Shown: piece after piece, positions 36,470-45,044 of the stretch
How the letters are laid out: the number at the start of each line of letters is the position of its first letter
How positions within the stretch are numbered: the stretch's first letter is position 1
DNA from: Colwellia sp. C1TZA3
Lineage (GTDB): Bacteria > Pseudomonadota > Gammaproteobacteria > Enterobacterales > Alteromonadaceae
Reading direction: 5' to 3'
Assembly: GCF_007954265.1 (NCBI RefSeq)
Contig: NZ_VOLS01000004.1
Location: 45,326-109,325, forward strand
DNA length: 64,000 nucleotides
Position numbers and translations under genes: made by a program
Notes under the pieces: generated by a model
The model's input: only the letters and a program-made list of their open reading frames with translations
Database searches by the model: none
What the model was told of the DNA's origin: nothing

Positions 36470-38088
36470 TATTCAGCACCTACAATAATTTTTTTCTCTA
36501 GCCCAAACTCTTCCGCTAATAAATCCACTTGCCCTGCTGCTTCATCAATAGCTCCAAGATCTATCATTAGTTGATTCATTTCGCGCAAAGCTTCGGTCAG
36601 TTCGGTCATCGCTTCAGTCGCTAAGACTTCTGGTGCGGGTAGGTTAGCTGCATCAGTAATTGAGTTATCTTTCAGCCAAGTAATGTCTAAGCTGTCGCCT
36701 TTATCTTTAATAAACTGGCGAGAAAATTTGCGGAAACGAGCCTGTTCAATTCCATTAGAAGATTCTGAATCAAGTTCAGAATGACTGTCGGTAGTACAAC
36801 CTAGAATATTGTAGATACCCTCTTCACGTTTACTTTGACCATTAGCATCATCACCATACGCTTGTTCAAAGCTTTCAAGGTACTTTTCAGTAAACGGGCT
36901 GCGTTTACCAAAGGTTTGTAAGTTAGTACGTAAATCGTATACCCAAGTCTCTTCAGTACAGTCTTTGTCTTGGTTGGGGTTAGTCGGCGTGCCTTTTTGG
37001 AAAAACAATACGTTGGTTTTTACCCCTGCTGCGTAAAAAATGCCGGTCGGTAAACGTAAAATGGTGTGCAAGTTACATTTATTCATTAAGTCGGTACGAA
37101 TTGATGCACCCACACCAGATTCAAATAATACGTTATCCGGAATCACCACCGCCGCTCTTCCGCCTGGCTCAAGGGAGTTATAGATATGCTGCATAAAACA
37201 CAATTGTTTATTCGAGGTGGGGTAAACAAAAGTACGGGTAATATTGGTACTAGCAGCCGAGCCAAAGGGAGGGTTGGTTAAAATCACATTGGCTTTGGGC
37301 AGATTTTCACCGTCGTTACCTAAGCTATTACCTAAACGGATAGCACCGCCTGCGCCGCTGCCTTCACTAGCAACATCAGGACCTTCTATGTCATGTAATA
37401 AACAATTCATTAACGCTAAACGACGCGTTTCAGGTACCAGTTCAAGACCAACAAAAGCGCGTTTCATTTGAAACTCTTGGCCGCTGTCATCTAAGTCGTC
37501 TAAGTCGTTAGTTTGGCTTTTAATGTATTTGTCGGCTTCAATTAAAAAGCCAGCGGTACCTGCTGCGGGATCTTGAATTATTTCGCGTGGCTGTGGTTTA
37601 AGTAATTTAACCATAGCGCTGATTAATGGTCTTGGTGTGAAATACTGCCCTGCGCCTGATTTTGTTTCGTTGGCGTTTTTTTGTAATAGCCCTTCGTACA
37701 TATCACCAAAGTCATCACGGCTTTTGGCGCTACCACTTTCGAACCAATCTAGGTCGTCCATGGTGCTGACTAGCTCAGTTAATTGCCCTGCATTAGTAAT
37801 AGTAGTGTTTACGTTTTGAAATATAGCACGCACAATGGCGTGTTCGTCACTGCCTAATTGTACTAACATGTTGCGGTAAAATTGCAGTTGCTCTAAGCCA
37901 ATTTTACCTTTTAAATTGCCCCAACGCATGCCTTCGGGCAGTAAATCCTTTTCTTGACCAGTTTCTTCACTCATTTTTAAAAACAGTAAAGTGGCTAATT
38001 CGTTTACGTAGTTTTGATACGAAACACCGCCGTCACGCAGGGTGTCACACATTTTCCAGAGTTTGGCGACCAAGTCATTATTATTCAT
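36469..38088 (-). CDS. hsdM: Type I restriction-modification methyltransferase HsdM
   Basis: This 539-aa N6-adenine methyltransferase has the helical HsdM N-domain (residues 1-130), SAM motif I QDPAAGTAGFL (about 171-181) and catalytic motif IV NPPFGSA (about 277-283). It methylates adenine in the bipartite site chosen by HsdS, protecting host DNA. A small insertion (about 430-455, with SHSELDSESSNG) looks like a translated repeat. Its start follows the REP-like repeats that separate it from hsdR. Confidence 0.94.
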   Translation of the reverse strand: MNNNDLVAKLWKMCDTLRDGGVSYQNYVNELATLLFLKMSEETGQEKDLLPEGMRWGNLKGKIGLEQLQFYRNMLVQLGSDEHAIVRAIFQNVNTTITNAGQLTELVSTMDDLDWFESGSAKSRDDFGDMYEGLLQKNANETKSGAGQYFTPRPLISAMVKLLKPQPREIIQDPAAGTAGFLIEADKYIKSQTNDLDDLDDSGQEFQMKRAFVGLELVPETRRLALMNCLLHDIEGPDVASEGSGAGGAIRLGNSLGNDGENLPKANVILTNPPFGSAASTNITRTFVYPTSNKQLCFMQHIYNSLEPGGRAAVVIPDNVLFESGVGASIRTDLMNKCNLHTILRLPTGIFYAAGVKTNVLFFQKGTPTNPNQDKDCTEETWVYDLRTNLQTFGKRSPFTEKYLESFEQAYGDDANGQSKREEGIYNILGCTTDSHSELDSESSNGIEQARFRKFSRQFIKDKGDSLDITWLKDNSITDAANLPAPEVLATEAMTELTEALREMNQLMIDLGAIDEAAGQVDLLAEEFGLEKKIIVGAE

Positions 38089-38154
38089 TTTTTGTTCCTA
38101 ACGCCTTTGTAAACAGACCATTATGGTCATGTTGGCTTAAATTTGGTTTGTTTT

Positions 38155-38350
38155 TGACGGGCTAAAGCCCGACCTACAAATAGATTACCGTATTGGCTGA
38201 TATTGTCGGTTGGCCTTTAGGCCGTCGGTTTGTTTGTCTTTGACGGGCTAAAGCCCGACCTACAAAATATATTACCGTATTGGCTGTTATTGTCGGTTGG
38301 CTTTTAGGCCATCGGTTTGTTTTTCTGTGACGGGCTAAAGCCCGACCTAC
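38155..38350. repeat. Three REP-like repeats between hsdR and hsdM
   Basis: Three copies of gacgggctaaagcccgacct occur at about 38156, 38242 and 38329, spaced 86-87 bp. They are separated by ggttggcctttaggccgtcg-type second palindromes (two copies). Palindromes of the form gtaggtcgggctttagcccg are typical REP elements mobilised by RAYT transposases in marine gammaproteobacteria. Lying in the 269-bp hsdR-hsdM gap, they may lower read-through or stabilise the upstream mRNA, and so set the ratio of restriction to methylation subunits. Confidence 0.8.
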
Positions 38351-38357
38351 ATTTTAC

Positions 38358-41300
38358 TTATGCGGGTTGTTCCCACATGTATTCGTTAAATTGTTCGAGT
38401 ACTTGGTTGAGTTTGCCATCAAATACGCTTTCTAATTTTTTTACGCCGCCACGGCGTTTGTAGTTGCCGGTTTTAAAGGTGTCTTCGTCTATGGCAACTT
38501 GTTCTTTTAAGCTGCTGGCAAGACGTTCTAACCAGTTAATTTGCTCTGGGTTCCAGTCTGTTTGTTGTGATATTTTTTTTAGCGCGTTATCTACTCGTTG
38601 GTTAAATGGCAGTAAGGCATCACCTAAAGCGGCGCGGCGAATATGGCCAATTAAACGGGCGGCAATGTCTTGATTAGTCGTTTTTTGCCATGCGACACGT
38701 AGGGTTGATTCGTCAAACGATTGCGCGTCAAACCATTCTTGCAATTCTAACAGCGCTTTACGGGTTAAATCTTTAGGTTTAGTAATAACGGTATGCAATG
38801 CTGCTTGTTTATTTTCGCTTTGCTCAACTAATGTGTCAAATGCTTCAAGAAAGTCTTCAGGGCTGTCGTATTCGCCAAAACCTTGTTTCATATCGATGAG
38901 TTCATCATCAATGTCGGTGAATATCGGTTCACTTCTTAATTCATTTATTTGTTTTTTCAGTTGCTCTAAGTTTTCAACCAATTTGGGCATTTTAGTAAAA
39001 ATTTCAGCACATTGCTGTGGGCCTTTAGTTTTTAGCGTTTGGGCTAAGTTAGCAAAGTCACACCCTGCACTGTGGCTTAGCGATTCATCAAAACGTTTAA
39101 TCGTTTGCTCAATTTCTACTGACTTTTCTCGGCTAAACAAACCATGGCTAACAATACGTTGAACTTTGGCAACAAGTTGCTCATGACTATGTTCGGCAAA
39201 GTTTCTGCCATCAGCTTCAATAGTTTTATAGGTTTGCGAGTCGGTGATTTCATTCACTAAGGTTTTTAATTCTACTTTAGGTCTTACTACCACAGGTTTC
39301 ATGGTATCTACTGATTCGAGTGTGCTGTATAAGTCGACGGCGTCATAAATTTTAAAGCTGATTTTACCGACTTCAGGGCATAAACGTGTGGCACGACCTT
39401 TCATTTGTTCGTACAAAATACGGCTTTTAACTTTACGCAGAAAAACGATATTACAAATACTGGGAATATCGATACCGGTAGAGAGTAAATCAACCGTTAC
39501 CACGATATTAGGCAAGCGCTCTTTGTTGTAACGGGTGATCAAGCTTTGAATTTTTTTCGGATCTTTATCACTGGTGCCGGTTATTTTAATAATGGCGTCG
39601 TGTTCTAGTTTTGGGTATTTATCTTCAAAGGCATCGCGTAGCGCCAATACCACCATGTCGGCATGGACATTATTAACGCAAAAGATTAAGGTTTTTTGAA
39701 GCCCTGTTGGGTTTAGCTCACCCGCTAGTGCTTCAGCCACAACCTTTGTAAAACTCGGTACGATTATATCTCGGTTAAAGTTGGCAACTTCAAAGTCTTG
39801 TTCATCTTTAAGAGTGTCTTCAATCAATTCACCTTGATTGGTTAATCGAGTGACTTTGGTGCCTTGGTCTAGATAAATACCTTCTTGAACCAATTTAGTC
39901 ATGATTTTTATTGGTGGCTCTTGGTCGGTTAAGTAACCGTCGATCACCGCTTTACGATAACTATAACGGTATACAGGTGTGCCAAAAATGTCAGTAGTAT
40001 GAAGTGCTGGTGTTGCGGTAAGTCCTATTTTAACTGCGTCGAAATGATCAAGTATTCTTCGATACGCAGAAACGTAATCTATCTGGTTGCGAAACTCCAT
40101 TTCACCGTCGGTTTGCTCTTTATCGAGAATATACCCGCGATGTGCTTCATCGACAATAATACAGTCGTAACGTTCTACCGGCATAAACTCATCGCTTTGC
40201 AACGTGCGTTTAACTAAAGACTGCACGGTTGCAACATGAATTTTTGTCGCGTCAGATGGAAACTTGTCGGTTAAACCTTTGATGTTAAATATAGTATTAA
40301 AAGGAACATCGTTAATGCGAGTATCGTCAAAAGCGTTAAGGGCTTGCTGACCTAAGGATCTACGGTCAACTAAAAATAATACGCGATTAAAACGACGAGA
40401 TTGCACCAAGCGATACATTAAGGCAATAGCGGTTCTAGTTTTACCTGTACCGGTAGCCATGGCTAACAGTATGTTTTGCTGCCCTGTTTTAATGGCTTGT
40501 TCTGTTGCGGTTACGGCTTCTTCTTGAAAGTAGCGTAGCCCTAAATCGGTGGGTTTGTTATTTTCTAACCATTGGTGCGCAACATCACTATTGCTGCCAA
40601 GTTTCCCTTGAAGTTCTTTAGGTGTATGCCATGCGGGTAATGCTTTAGGCGCATTATTAATTTTACGTACATCACGATACCAAATACCACTTTTTGTCAG
40701 TAGTTGACGGCGATAATCTCGACCATTTGCTGAAAAAACAAAAGGAATTTTATAGGTCCGGGTATTTGGCTTAGCTGATTCAGGCCAAGTAACTTGATAA
40801 CATTGCACTTGTTCCGCGACTTTTGCTTGCATCACTTTTTGTGATTGAGCATCATTCGCCGCTTGCTTTGTTAGTTCAAGGCATAGTTCGTCGTTTAGGT
40901 GGTTATAGTCAAAATAAATACTATAACGATGCGCTTCGCTTAACTTGTCACAAACATCAATATTAATTTTTTTCGCTTCAACAACGCCCATAGGCTGCAA
41001 ACCAACAAATAATACGTAATCAGCAAAACCTGTTTTACCCGTTTCATCTTTGGCTGTTGGCCATTCGGCAATGGCTAAATTTTTACCCGTTTGTGGACGA
41101 GTACCATTAGCATAAGTCAATGCTTGGGTATCTGCTGCCCAACCGGCATCACGCAGTTGTTGGTCGATAATAAACCGGGTTTCTTTTTCTGATAAGTTTA
41201 AACGACGAGCCGCTGCACGTTGGGTAATTTCCTGTTTGTAGGCTTTGCGCTCTACTTCGGTTTTCTTGGCTAGCTCAACTTCTTTTTCTTGTAACTGCGC

Positions 41301-41912
41301 TTCTAACGCTTCCACACGCGCTTGGGTTTGCGCTTGGGTTTCTACTTCTTTGCCTTCAAGTATGGCGATGTAACCATTAAGCGCCGTTAACTTGTTTTTA
41401 TTCGCTGCAAGCTCAACACCTGTTTGGCTATTAGTATTTAAGGCTTGTTGTAACGCTTGTTTAAGTTCGGTGACCTGATGCTGGTATTCGTTATCTTGCT
41501 GACCATCGGGCAGTACAAACATAGGTGCTGCAAAGTCTAGATCTTTATTAACTAAGCGGTAATACCAGATACTTAAACGAAAGGCTAAACGCAATGCCAT
41601 TTCGGCATCGTCAAGGTCGTTATGGTAATCGTGAACCGCTTGATTACCCACTTTACGCAGCATATGAAAAACGTTGATAATAGAGTCATCAACCCAAGAT
41701 ATTTTGGCCAGTTCTCTGACTAATTCAATTTGCGTTGGCGGGAGTTCAATATCGAGTAATTTAGCAATATGTTTAGCTGATGCTTCACCAAACATACGTA
41801 ACTTAACTAAGGTGGTGTTGGGATCGTCAGGAAAGTTCTTTTCCGCCGCTAATGCGATACGGTAAAGAATGTCGTTAACACCTTTTAAGAATTCAAAATT
41901 AGATTTTGTCAC
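38358..41912 (-). CDS. hsdR: Type I restriction endonuclease subunit HsdR
   Basis: This 1184-aa protein starts at GTG 41912 with GGAG upstream. The N-terminal 120 residues are a DUF4145-like domain, followed by a coiled coil (about 140-225). The PD-(D/E)XK nuclease core is GFADYVLFVG...VVEAKK (Asp298, Glu312, Lys314). The SF2 motor has LLAMATGTGKTRTAIALMYR, IIVDEAHRGY, KIGLTATPALHT and a GRATRL motif VI. HsdR translocates and cuts unmethylated DNA after blocked translocation. It is the first gene after the putative sigma-54 promoter and is the head of the minus-strand gene train. Confidence 0.94.
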   Translation of the reverse strand: MTKSNFEFLKGVNDILYRIALAAEKNFPDDPNTTLVKLRMFGEASAKHIAKLLDIELPPTQIELVRELAKISWVDDSIINVFHMLRKVGNQAVHDYHNDLDDAEMALRLAFRLSIWYYRLVNKDLDFAAPMFVLPDGQQDNEYQHQVTELKQALQQALNTNSQTGVELAANKNKLTALNGYIAILEGKEVETQAQTQARVEALEAQLQEKEVELAKKTEVERKAYKQEITQRAAARRLNLSEKETRFIIDQQLRDAGWAADTQALTYANGTRPQTGKNLAIAEWPTAKDETGKTGFADYVLFVGLQPMGVVEAKKINIDVCDKLSEAHRYSIYFDYNHLNDELCLELTKQAANDAQSQKVMQAKVAEQVQCYQVTWPESAKPNTRTYKIPFVFSANGRDYRRQLLTKSGIWYRDVRKINNAPKALPAWHTPKELQGKLGSNSDVAHQWLENNKPTDLGLRYFQEEAVTATEQAIKTGQQNILLAMATGTGKTRTAIALMYRLVQSRRFNRVLFLVDRRSLGQQALNAFDDTRINDVPFNTIFNIKGLTDKFPSDATKIHVATVQSLVKRTLQSDEFMPVERYDCIIVDEAHRGYILDKEQTDGEMEFRNQIDYVSAYRRILDHFDAVKIGLTATPALHTTDIFGTPVYRYSYRKAVIDGYLTDQEPPIKIMTKLVQEGIYLDQGTKVTRLTNQGELIEDTLKDEQDFEVANFNRDIIVPSFTKVVAEALAGELNPTGLQKTLIFCVNNVHADMVVLALRDAFEDKYPKLEHDAIIKITGTSDKDPKKIQSLITRYNKERLPNIVVTVDLLSTGIDIPSICNIVFLRKVKSRILYEQMKGRATRLCPEVGKISFKIYDAVDLYSTLESVDTMKPVVVRPKVELKTLVNEITDSQTYKTIEADGRNFAEHSHEQLVAKVQRIVSHGLFSREKSVEIEQTIKRFDESLSHSAGCDFANLAQTLKTKGPQQCAEIFTKMPKLVENLEQLKKQINELRSEPIFTDIDDELIDMKQGFGEYDSPEDFLEAFDTLVEQSENKQAALHTVITKPKDLTRKALLELQEWFDAQSFDESTLRVAWQKTTNQDIAARLIGHIRRAALGDALLPFNQRVDNALKKISQQTDWNPEQINWLERLASSLKEQVAIDEDTFKTGNYKRRGGVKKLESVFDGKLNQVLEQFNEYMWEQPA

Positions 41913-41963
41913 TGACGAAGTACTCCATTCACTTCCTTTATTTATTCAACTATTTATTTTATC

Positions 41964-41978
41964 GCAAGTTTAATACCA
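41964..41978 (-). promoter_or_regulatory. Sigma-54 (-24/-12) promoter upstream of hsdR
   Basis: The minus strand reads TGGTATTAAACTTGC, which fits the sigma-54 consensus TGGCAC-N5-TTGC with exactly the right 15-base spacing and the invariant GG and GC. It lies between the CARF/sigma-54 activator gene and hsdR. Transcription would start about 41953, giving a leader of about 40 bases with GGAG before the GTG. The -24 half is weaker than consensus (TGGTAT). Confidence 0.65.
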
Positions 41979-41996
41979 CATATTTTATTTTTGGCA

Positions 41997-43496
41997 TTAA
42001 ACAATTTCAATATCTAAATCTTTGATCCATTTTGTTAACACTTGGTGACTATTTAAACTTAGCATATCAGCAGCTTTACTTTTGTTATTGCCTGTTGCTT
42101 TTAATGCGGCTTCAATGTATTTTTTTCTTTGTATATCAATAATATCACTGATATTAACTTTTTGTCCAAGTGTTAAACTTATTTCATTAACTTTTTGTTT
42201 ATTTGTACGAATAATTAATCCATCTTGAATATCTTTTTCTGTTATTTTTTCTTTATCAGTCCACAAGAAAGCACGGTTTAAAGTATTCCATAATTCTCTA
42301 ATATTCCCTGGCCATGCTTGAGTGGAAATAAATTTTATTGCACTTTCGGAAATATTCTTACTTTTATAGTCGGGGAGCTTACTCGCAGCTAAGTTGATTT
42401 CATCTATTAATTCCTTAACCAAGAGTACAATATCTTCAGCTCTATCTCTTAAAGCGGGTATTTGAACAATGCCTACCGCTAATCGATAAAATAAGTCTTC
42501 TCTGAATTCATTATTTTCAACTAATTGTATTAAATCTCGGTGAGTCGCTGCAATAATACGCACATCAACATTAATGGTTTGCTCACTACCTACTTTAGTA
42601 ATTTCACCTTGTTGTAATGCTCGTAAAAGCTTCACTTGTGTTTCTGGCGTTAGCTCACCGACTTCATCTAAAAATAACGTTCCGCCATCTGCTTGTTCAA
42701 ATAGACCATTATGTTCCTTTTCAGCTCCGGTAAACGCGCCTTTAACATGACCAAATAAAATTGAATCAACCAGGGTTTCGGGTAACGCGCCACAGTTAAC
42801 TGTTTTTAATGGTTTACCTGCTCTTAAGCTTGCGGCATGAATGGCATTGGCTAGAACTTCTTTACCTGTTCCTGTTTCACCTAGAATAAGCGTAGGTAAT
42901 TCAGAGATTGAAAGTCGTTTAGCTTTATTTATGGTTGATTTCATTGCTGGTGAATGAGCAACAATATTATTAAAGGCTTTATGAACTAGGGGTTTAGCAA
43001 CGGCTTTTGAAGCAATGTTTTTTGCTGCTGATTGTATATAAGCTTTACCAAAATCAACGGGGATATCTACATCTAAAACGTTGTCATCTTTTGATGATTG
43101 TATGAATATTGTATTGCTCTTACCTTTGCCGACTAAGATAGAAGCGGCGGTCATTGCAGGAGAGCCTGACGTTAAATTGATATACAGGTGTTCTGATTCT
43201 TCAGATAACTTTGAAAGCCACTTTTCAGTATGTTTAATGATTGTTGGGTAATCAATGGCCGATGTAACATCAGCTCTGTAGACTTTAATGTTATCTGAAG
43301 GGCGTTGAATGGTGCTTAAGCGCTTCCTAAGCCAGGTTTCGTACTTATCCCAACTTTCTTCCCATGTATTAGCAAAGATGACAATACGATCAAAAGGAGT
43401 TTTGTTGAAAATGGCTAAACTTGCGACAGCTGCATTTTGATCCTGCTTCATGTTTTCTACATCTCTGTAGCCTAACCAAGTATATAAAGTATTCAC
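41997..43496 (-). CDS. CARF/AAA+/Fis sigma-54-dependent activator (RtcR-like)
   Basis: In this 499-aa enhancer-binding protein residues 1-150 are a Rossmann-like region with LYINLTSGSPAMTAA (about 104-118). That matches the CARF ligand-binding motif of RtcR and of CRISPR ancillary regulators. The AAA+ core has GETGTGKEVL (206-215), the sigma-54 contact loop GAFTGA (253-258) and GGTLFLDEVGEL (271-282). The C-terminus (about 460-495) is a Fis-type helix-turn-helix. CARF domains bind nucleotide signals such as cyclic oligonucleotides, and RtcR responds to RNA with damage-type ends. It sits immediately upstream of a matching sigma-54 promoter and hsdR, so it is the probable switch of the defence operon. 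No type III CRISPR locus is present in the window, so its ligand is unknown. Confidence 0.85.
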   Translation of the reverse strand: MNTLYTWLGYRDVENMKQDQNAAVASLAIFNKTPFDRIVIFANTWEESWDKYETWLRKRLSTIQRPSDNIKVYRADVTSAIDYPTIIKHTEKWLSKLSEESEHLYINLTSGSPAMTAASILVGKGKSNTIFIQSSKDDNVLDVDIPVDFGKAYIQSAAKNIASKAVAKPLVHKAFNNIVAHSPAMKSTINKAKRLSISELPTLILGETGTGKEVLANAIHAASLRAGKPLKTVNCGALPETLVDSILFGHVKGAFTGAEKEHNGLFEQADGGTLFLDEVGELTPETQVKLLRALQQGEITKVGSEQTINVDVRIIAATHRDLIQLVENNEFREDLFYRLAVGIVQIPALRDRAEDIVLLVKELIDEINLAASKLPDYKSKNISESAIKFISTQAWPGNIRELWNTLNRAFLWTDKEKITEKDIQDGLIIRTNKQKVNEISLTLGQKVNISDIIDIQRKKYIEAALKATGNNKSKAADMLSLNSHQVLTKWIKDLDIEIV

Positions 43497-43523
43497 AGAT
43501 ATGAGTTTCTTGTTATTTTAAAT

Positions 43524-43560
43524 TGGTAATTAATATTACATAAAATAAAATAAATTACCA
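43524..43560. promoter_or_regulatory. Inverted repeat in the activator promoter region
   Basis: tggtaatt (43524-43531) and aattacca (43553-43560) form an inverted repeat with a 21-base AT-rich centre. It lies in the 140-base gap between the CARF activator and the divergent DUF2924 gene. It may be an operator, for example for autoregulation. AT-richness makes chance occurrence possible. Confidence 0.3.
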
Positions 43561-43636
43561 TTGATATGAAGGTTCTTGACTAGTAGATCGTATATAGCGT
43601 TACTACGGCTACAGAAAGAACATAGAGATAATATAT

Positions 43637-44030
43637 ATGAATGTTAATACATTTGAATTAATGTCGAGACAAGAATTAGTGCAAGCCTATAAAGAAATCA
43701 TACAAATACAGCCCCCCCGTAAAAGCACAAAAAGAGTTTTTACTAGGAAATATATCCTGGCATATTCAAGCACAATCAATCGTAAAAAATGCTAGCGAAT
43801 TACGACAAAAAATAGTTCGCAGTGTCTCTAAGCATAAAGCATCATCAAAATTTACCTATAAACCAGGTACCCGCCTTATTAGAGAGTGGCATGGTACAAG
43901 CCATGAAGTAACAATTGAAGCGACTCATTTTGTTTGGCAAAAACGTAAATATAAAAACCTTTCTGAAATAGCTAGAGAGGTTACTGGTACACGCTGGTCT
44001 GGTCCTCGTTTTTTCGGTTTAACAAATTAA
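43637..44030 (+). pseudogene. DUF2924 gene with frameshift in a C7 run
   Basis: The first 27 codons (MNVNTFELMSRQELVQAYKE...) run into a tract of seven C (43712-43718). The rest of the protein (PPVKAQKEFLLGNISWHIQA ... RWSGPRFFGLTN) continues in another frame. Removing one C restores one continuous DUF2924 protein of about 130 aa, including the typical RELLLGNI-like and G-T-R-L-x-R-x-W-x-G motifs. DUF2924 genes usually precede large serine recombinases, as here. Either it is a genuine +1 pseudogene or a sequencing error. Confidence 0.8.
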
Positions 44031-44039
44031 GGAAATAAT

Positions 44040-44740
44040 ATGTTTGAATCTAATAATAAGATAACTCGCTGTGTTATTTATACCCGTAAATCAACAGAGG
44101 AAGGTCTAGATCAAGCATTCAACTCACTTGATGCACAACGAGAAGCTTGTGAAGCCTATATTAAAAGCCAGGCCCATGAAGGCTGGGTATTATACCAGTT
44201 CCATTAAGTTTGTGATCTTGTTGTGCGCAGGAAAAATAACTCAAGGTAAGGCGCTTGATTGAGCAATAGCTGGCTATTGGGATTGAGAGCAACACAGCCT
44301 TGAGCTATTTTAACTAGTACAAGTGAGCAATAACTTAATGGGATTGGTATTAATAGAAAAAGAATATAATGATGGGGGTTTTTCTGGCGGTAACACAAAT
44401 AGGCCTTCATCAGTTCAATTAATGTCTGACATTGAATCAGGTGAAATAGGTTTGATCGTTGTATATAAAGTTGATCGGTTAAGTCGCTCTCTTGCTGACT
44501 TTTCAAATATGGTTAAAACATTCGATAAAAATAACGTTTCGTTTGTCTCTATTACTCAGCAATTCAATACATCTACCTCAATGGATCGGTTAACACTCAA
44601 TGTATTATTATCTTTCGCTCAATTTGAGCGGGAAGTTACAGGGGAACGTATAAGAGATAAAGTAGCTGCTTCTAAGAAAAAAGGTATGTGGATGGGCGGT
44701 GGCGTTTCTCTTGGCTATGATAAGTTGCAAAATCGGATTA
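44040..44740 (+). pseudogene. Large serine recombinase, split by a MITE and 3'-truncated
   Basis: The N-terminal part ([20 protein letters not shown], with catalytic Ser in the S/T-L-D-A-Q-R region) ends where a 157-bp element enters (44193). The frame resumes at 44350 with EKEYNDGGFSGGNTNRPS and VVYKVDRLSRSLADF, the resolvase catalytic domain. It then runs to LGYDKLQNRI, where the recombinase domain is replaced by an IS5-type fragment. Joining GWVL with IEKEYNDGGF across the insert restores the family sequence exactly. An ATG at 44040 with AAGGAAATA upstream starts it. It was probably the integrase of the island or of a smaller element and is now dead. Confidence 0.9.
44193..44349 (+). mobile_element. 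157-bp MITE, copy 1 (inside serine recombinase)
   Basis: The terminal inverted repeats are taccagttccattaagtt and aacttaatgggattggta (16 of 18 pairs match). The flanking target duplication is TTA. It has no coding capacity. Copy 2 at 51262-51418 is the same length and differs at only two positions, in opposite orientation. A 3-bp TNA target duplication would suit mobilisation by an IS5-family (IS1031-like) transposase. Confidence 0.9.
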
Positions 44741-45044
44741 TATCATTGCAGACAGAGGCTATGATAGTGAAGCACTTAGAGATAAAATACGCGATAAAGG
44801 TGCTATTCCAGTTATCCCGAGAAAGAAAAATTCCAAAGTAGGTAATGATGATATCGATTGGTGTTTATACAAATACCGACATTTAGTTGAAAATGTTTTT
44901 GCTCGCCTCAAGCATTACCGGGGTATAGCGGCAAGATACGATAAATTAAAAAGAAACTATGAAAGCACACTCGCATTGGCATGTTGCATAATATGGCTGC
45001 CAATGTAAGTGGTTAAAATATGAATTTGAAAGATCAACAGACCC
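44741..45044 (+). mobile_element. IS5-type transposase 3' remnant with right end
   Basis: The frame IADRGYDSEALRDKIRDKGA ... RHLVENVFARLKHYRGIAAR ... ACCIIWLPM ends at 45008. It includes the second Asp (ADRGYDS) and the Y-R-H-L-V-E-N-x-F glutamate block of IS5-family DDE transposases. The N-terminal half is missing. The element end appears to be ...gatcaacagaccc near 45044, immediately before the methyltransferase coding sequence resumes. Its insertion followed by a deletion explains both the 3' loss of the recombinase and the 5' loss of the methyltransferase. Confidence 0.75.

Noticed and set aside
41997..43496. Classical RtcR controlling rtcBA
   Set aside because: No rtcA or rtcB lies in the window, and the neighbouring sigma-54 promoter faces hsdR. 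The protein is RtcR-like in architecture only.
43637..44030. Programmed frameshift in DUF2924
   Set aside because: DUF2924 proteins are not known to use one, and the downstream recombinase is also broken, so decay or sequencing error is simpler.
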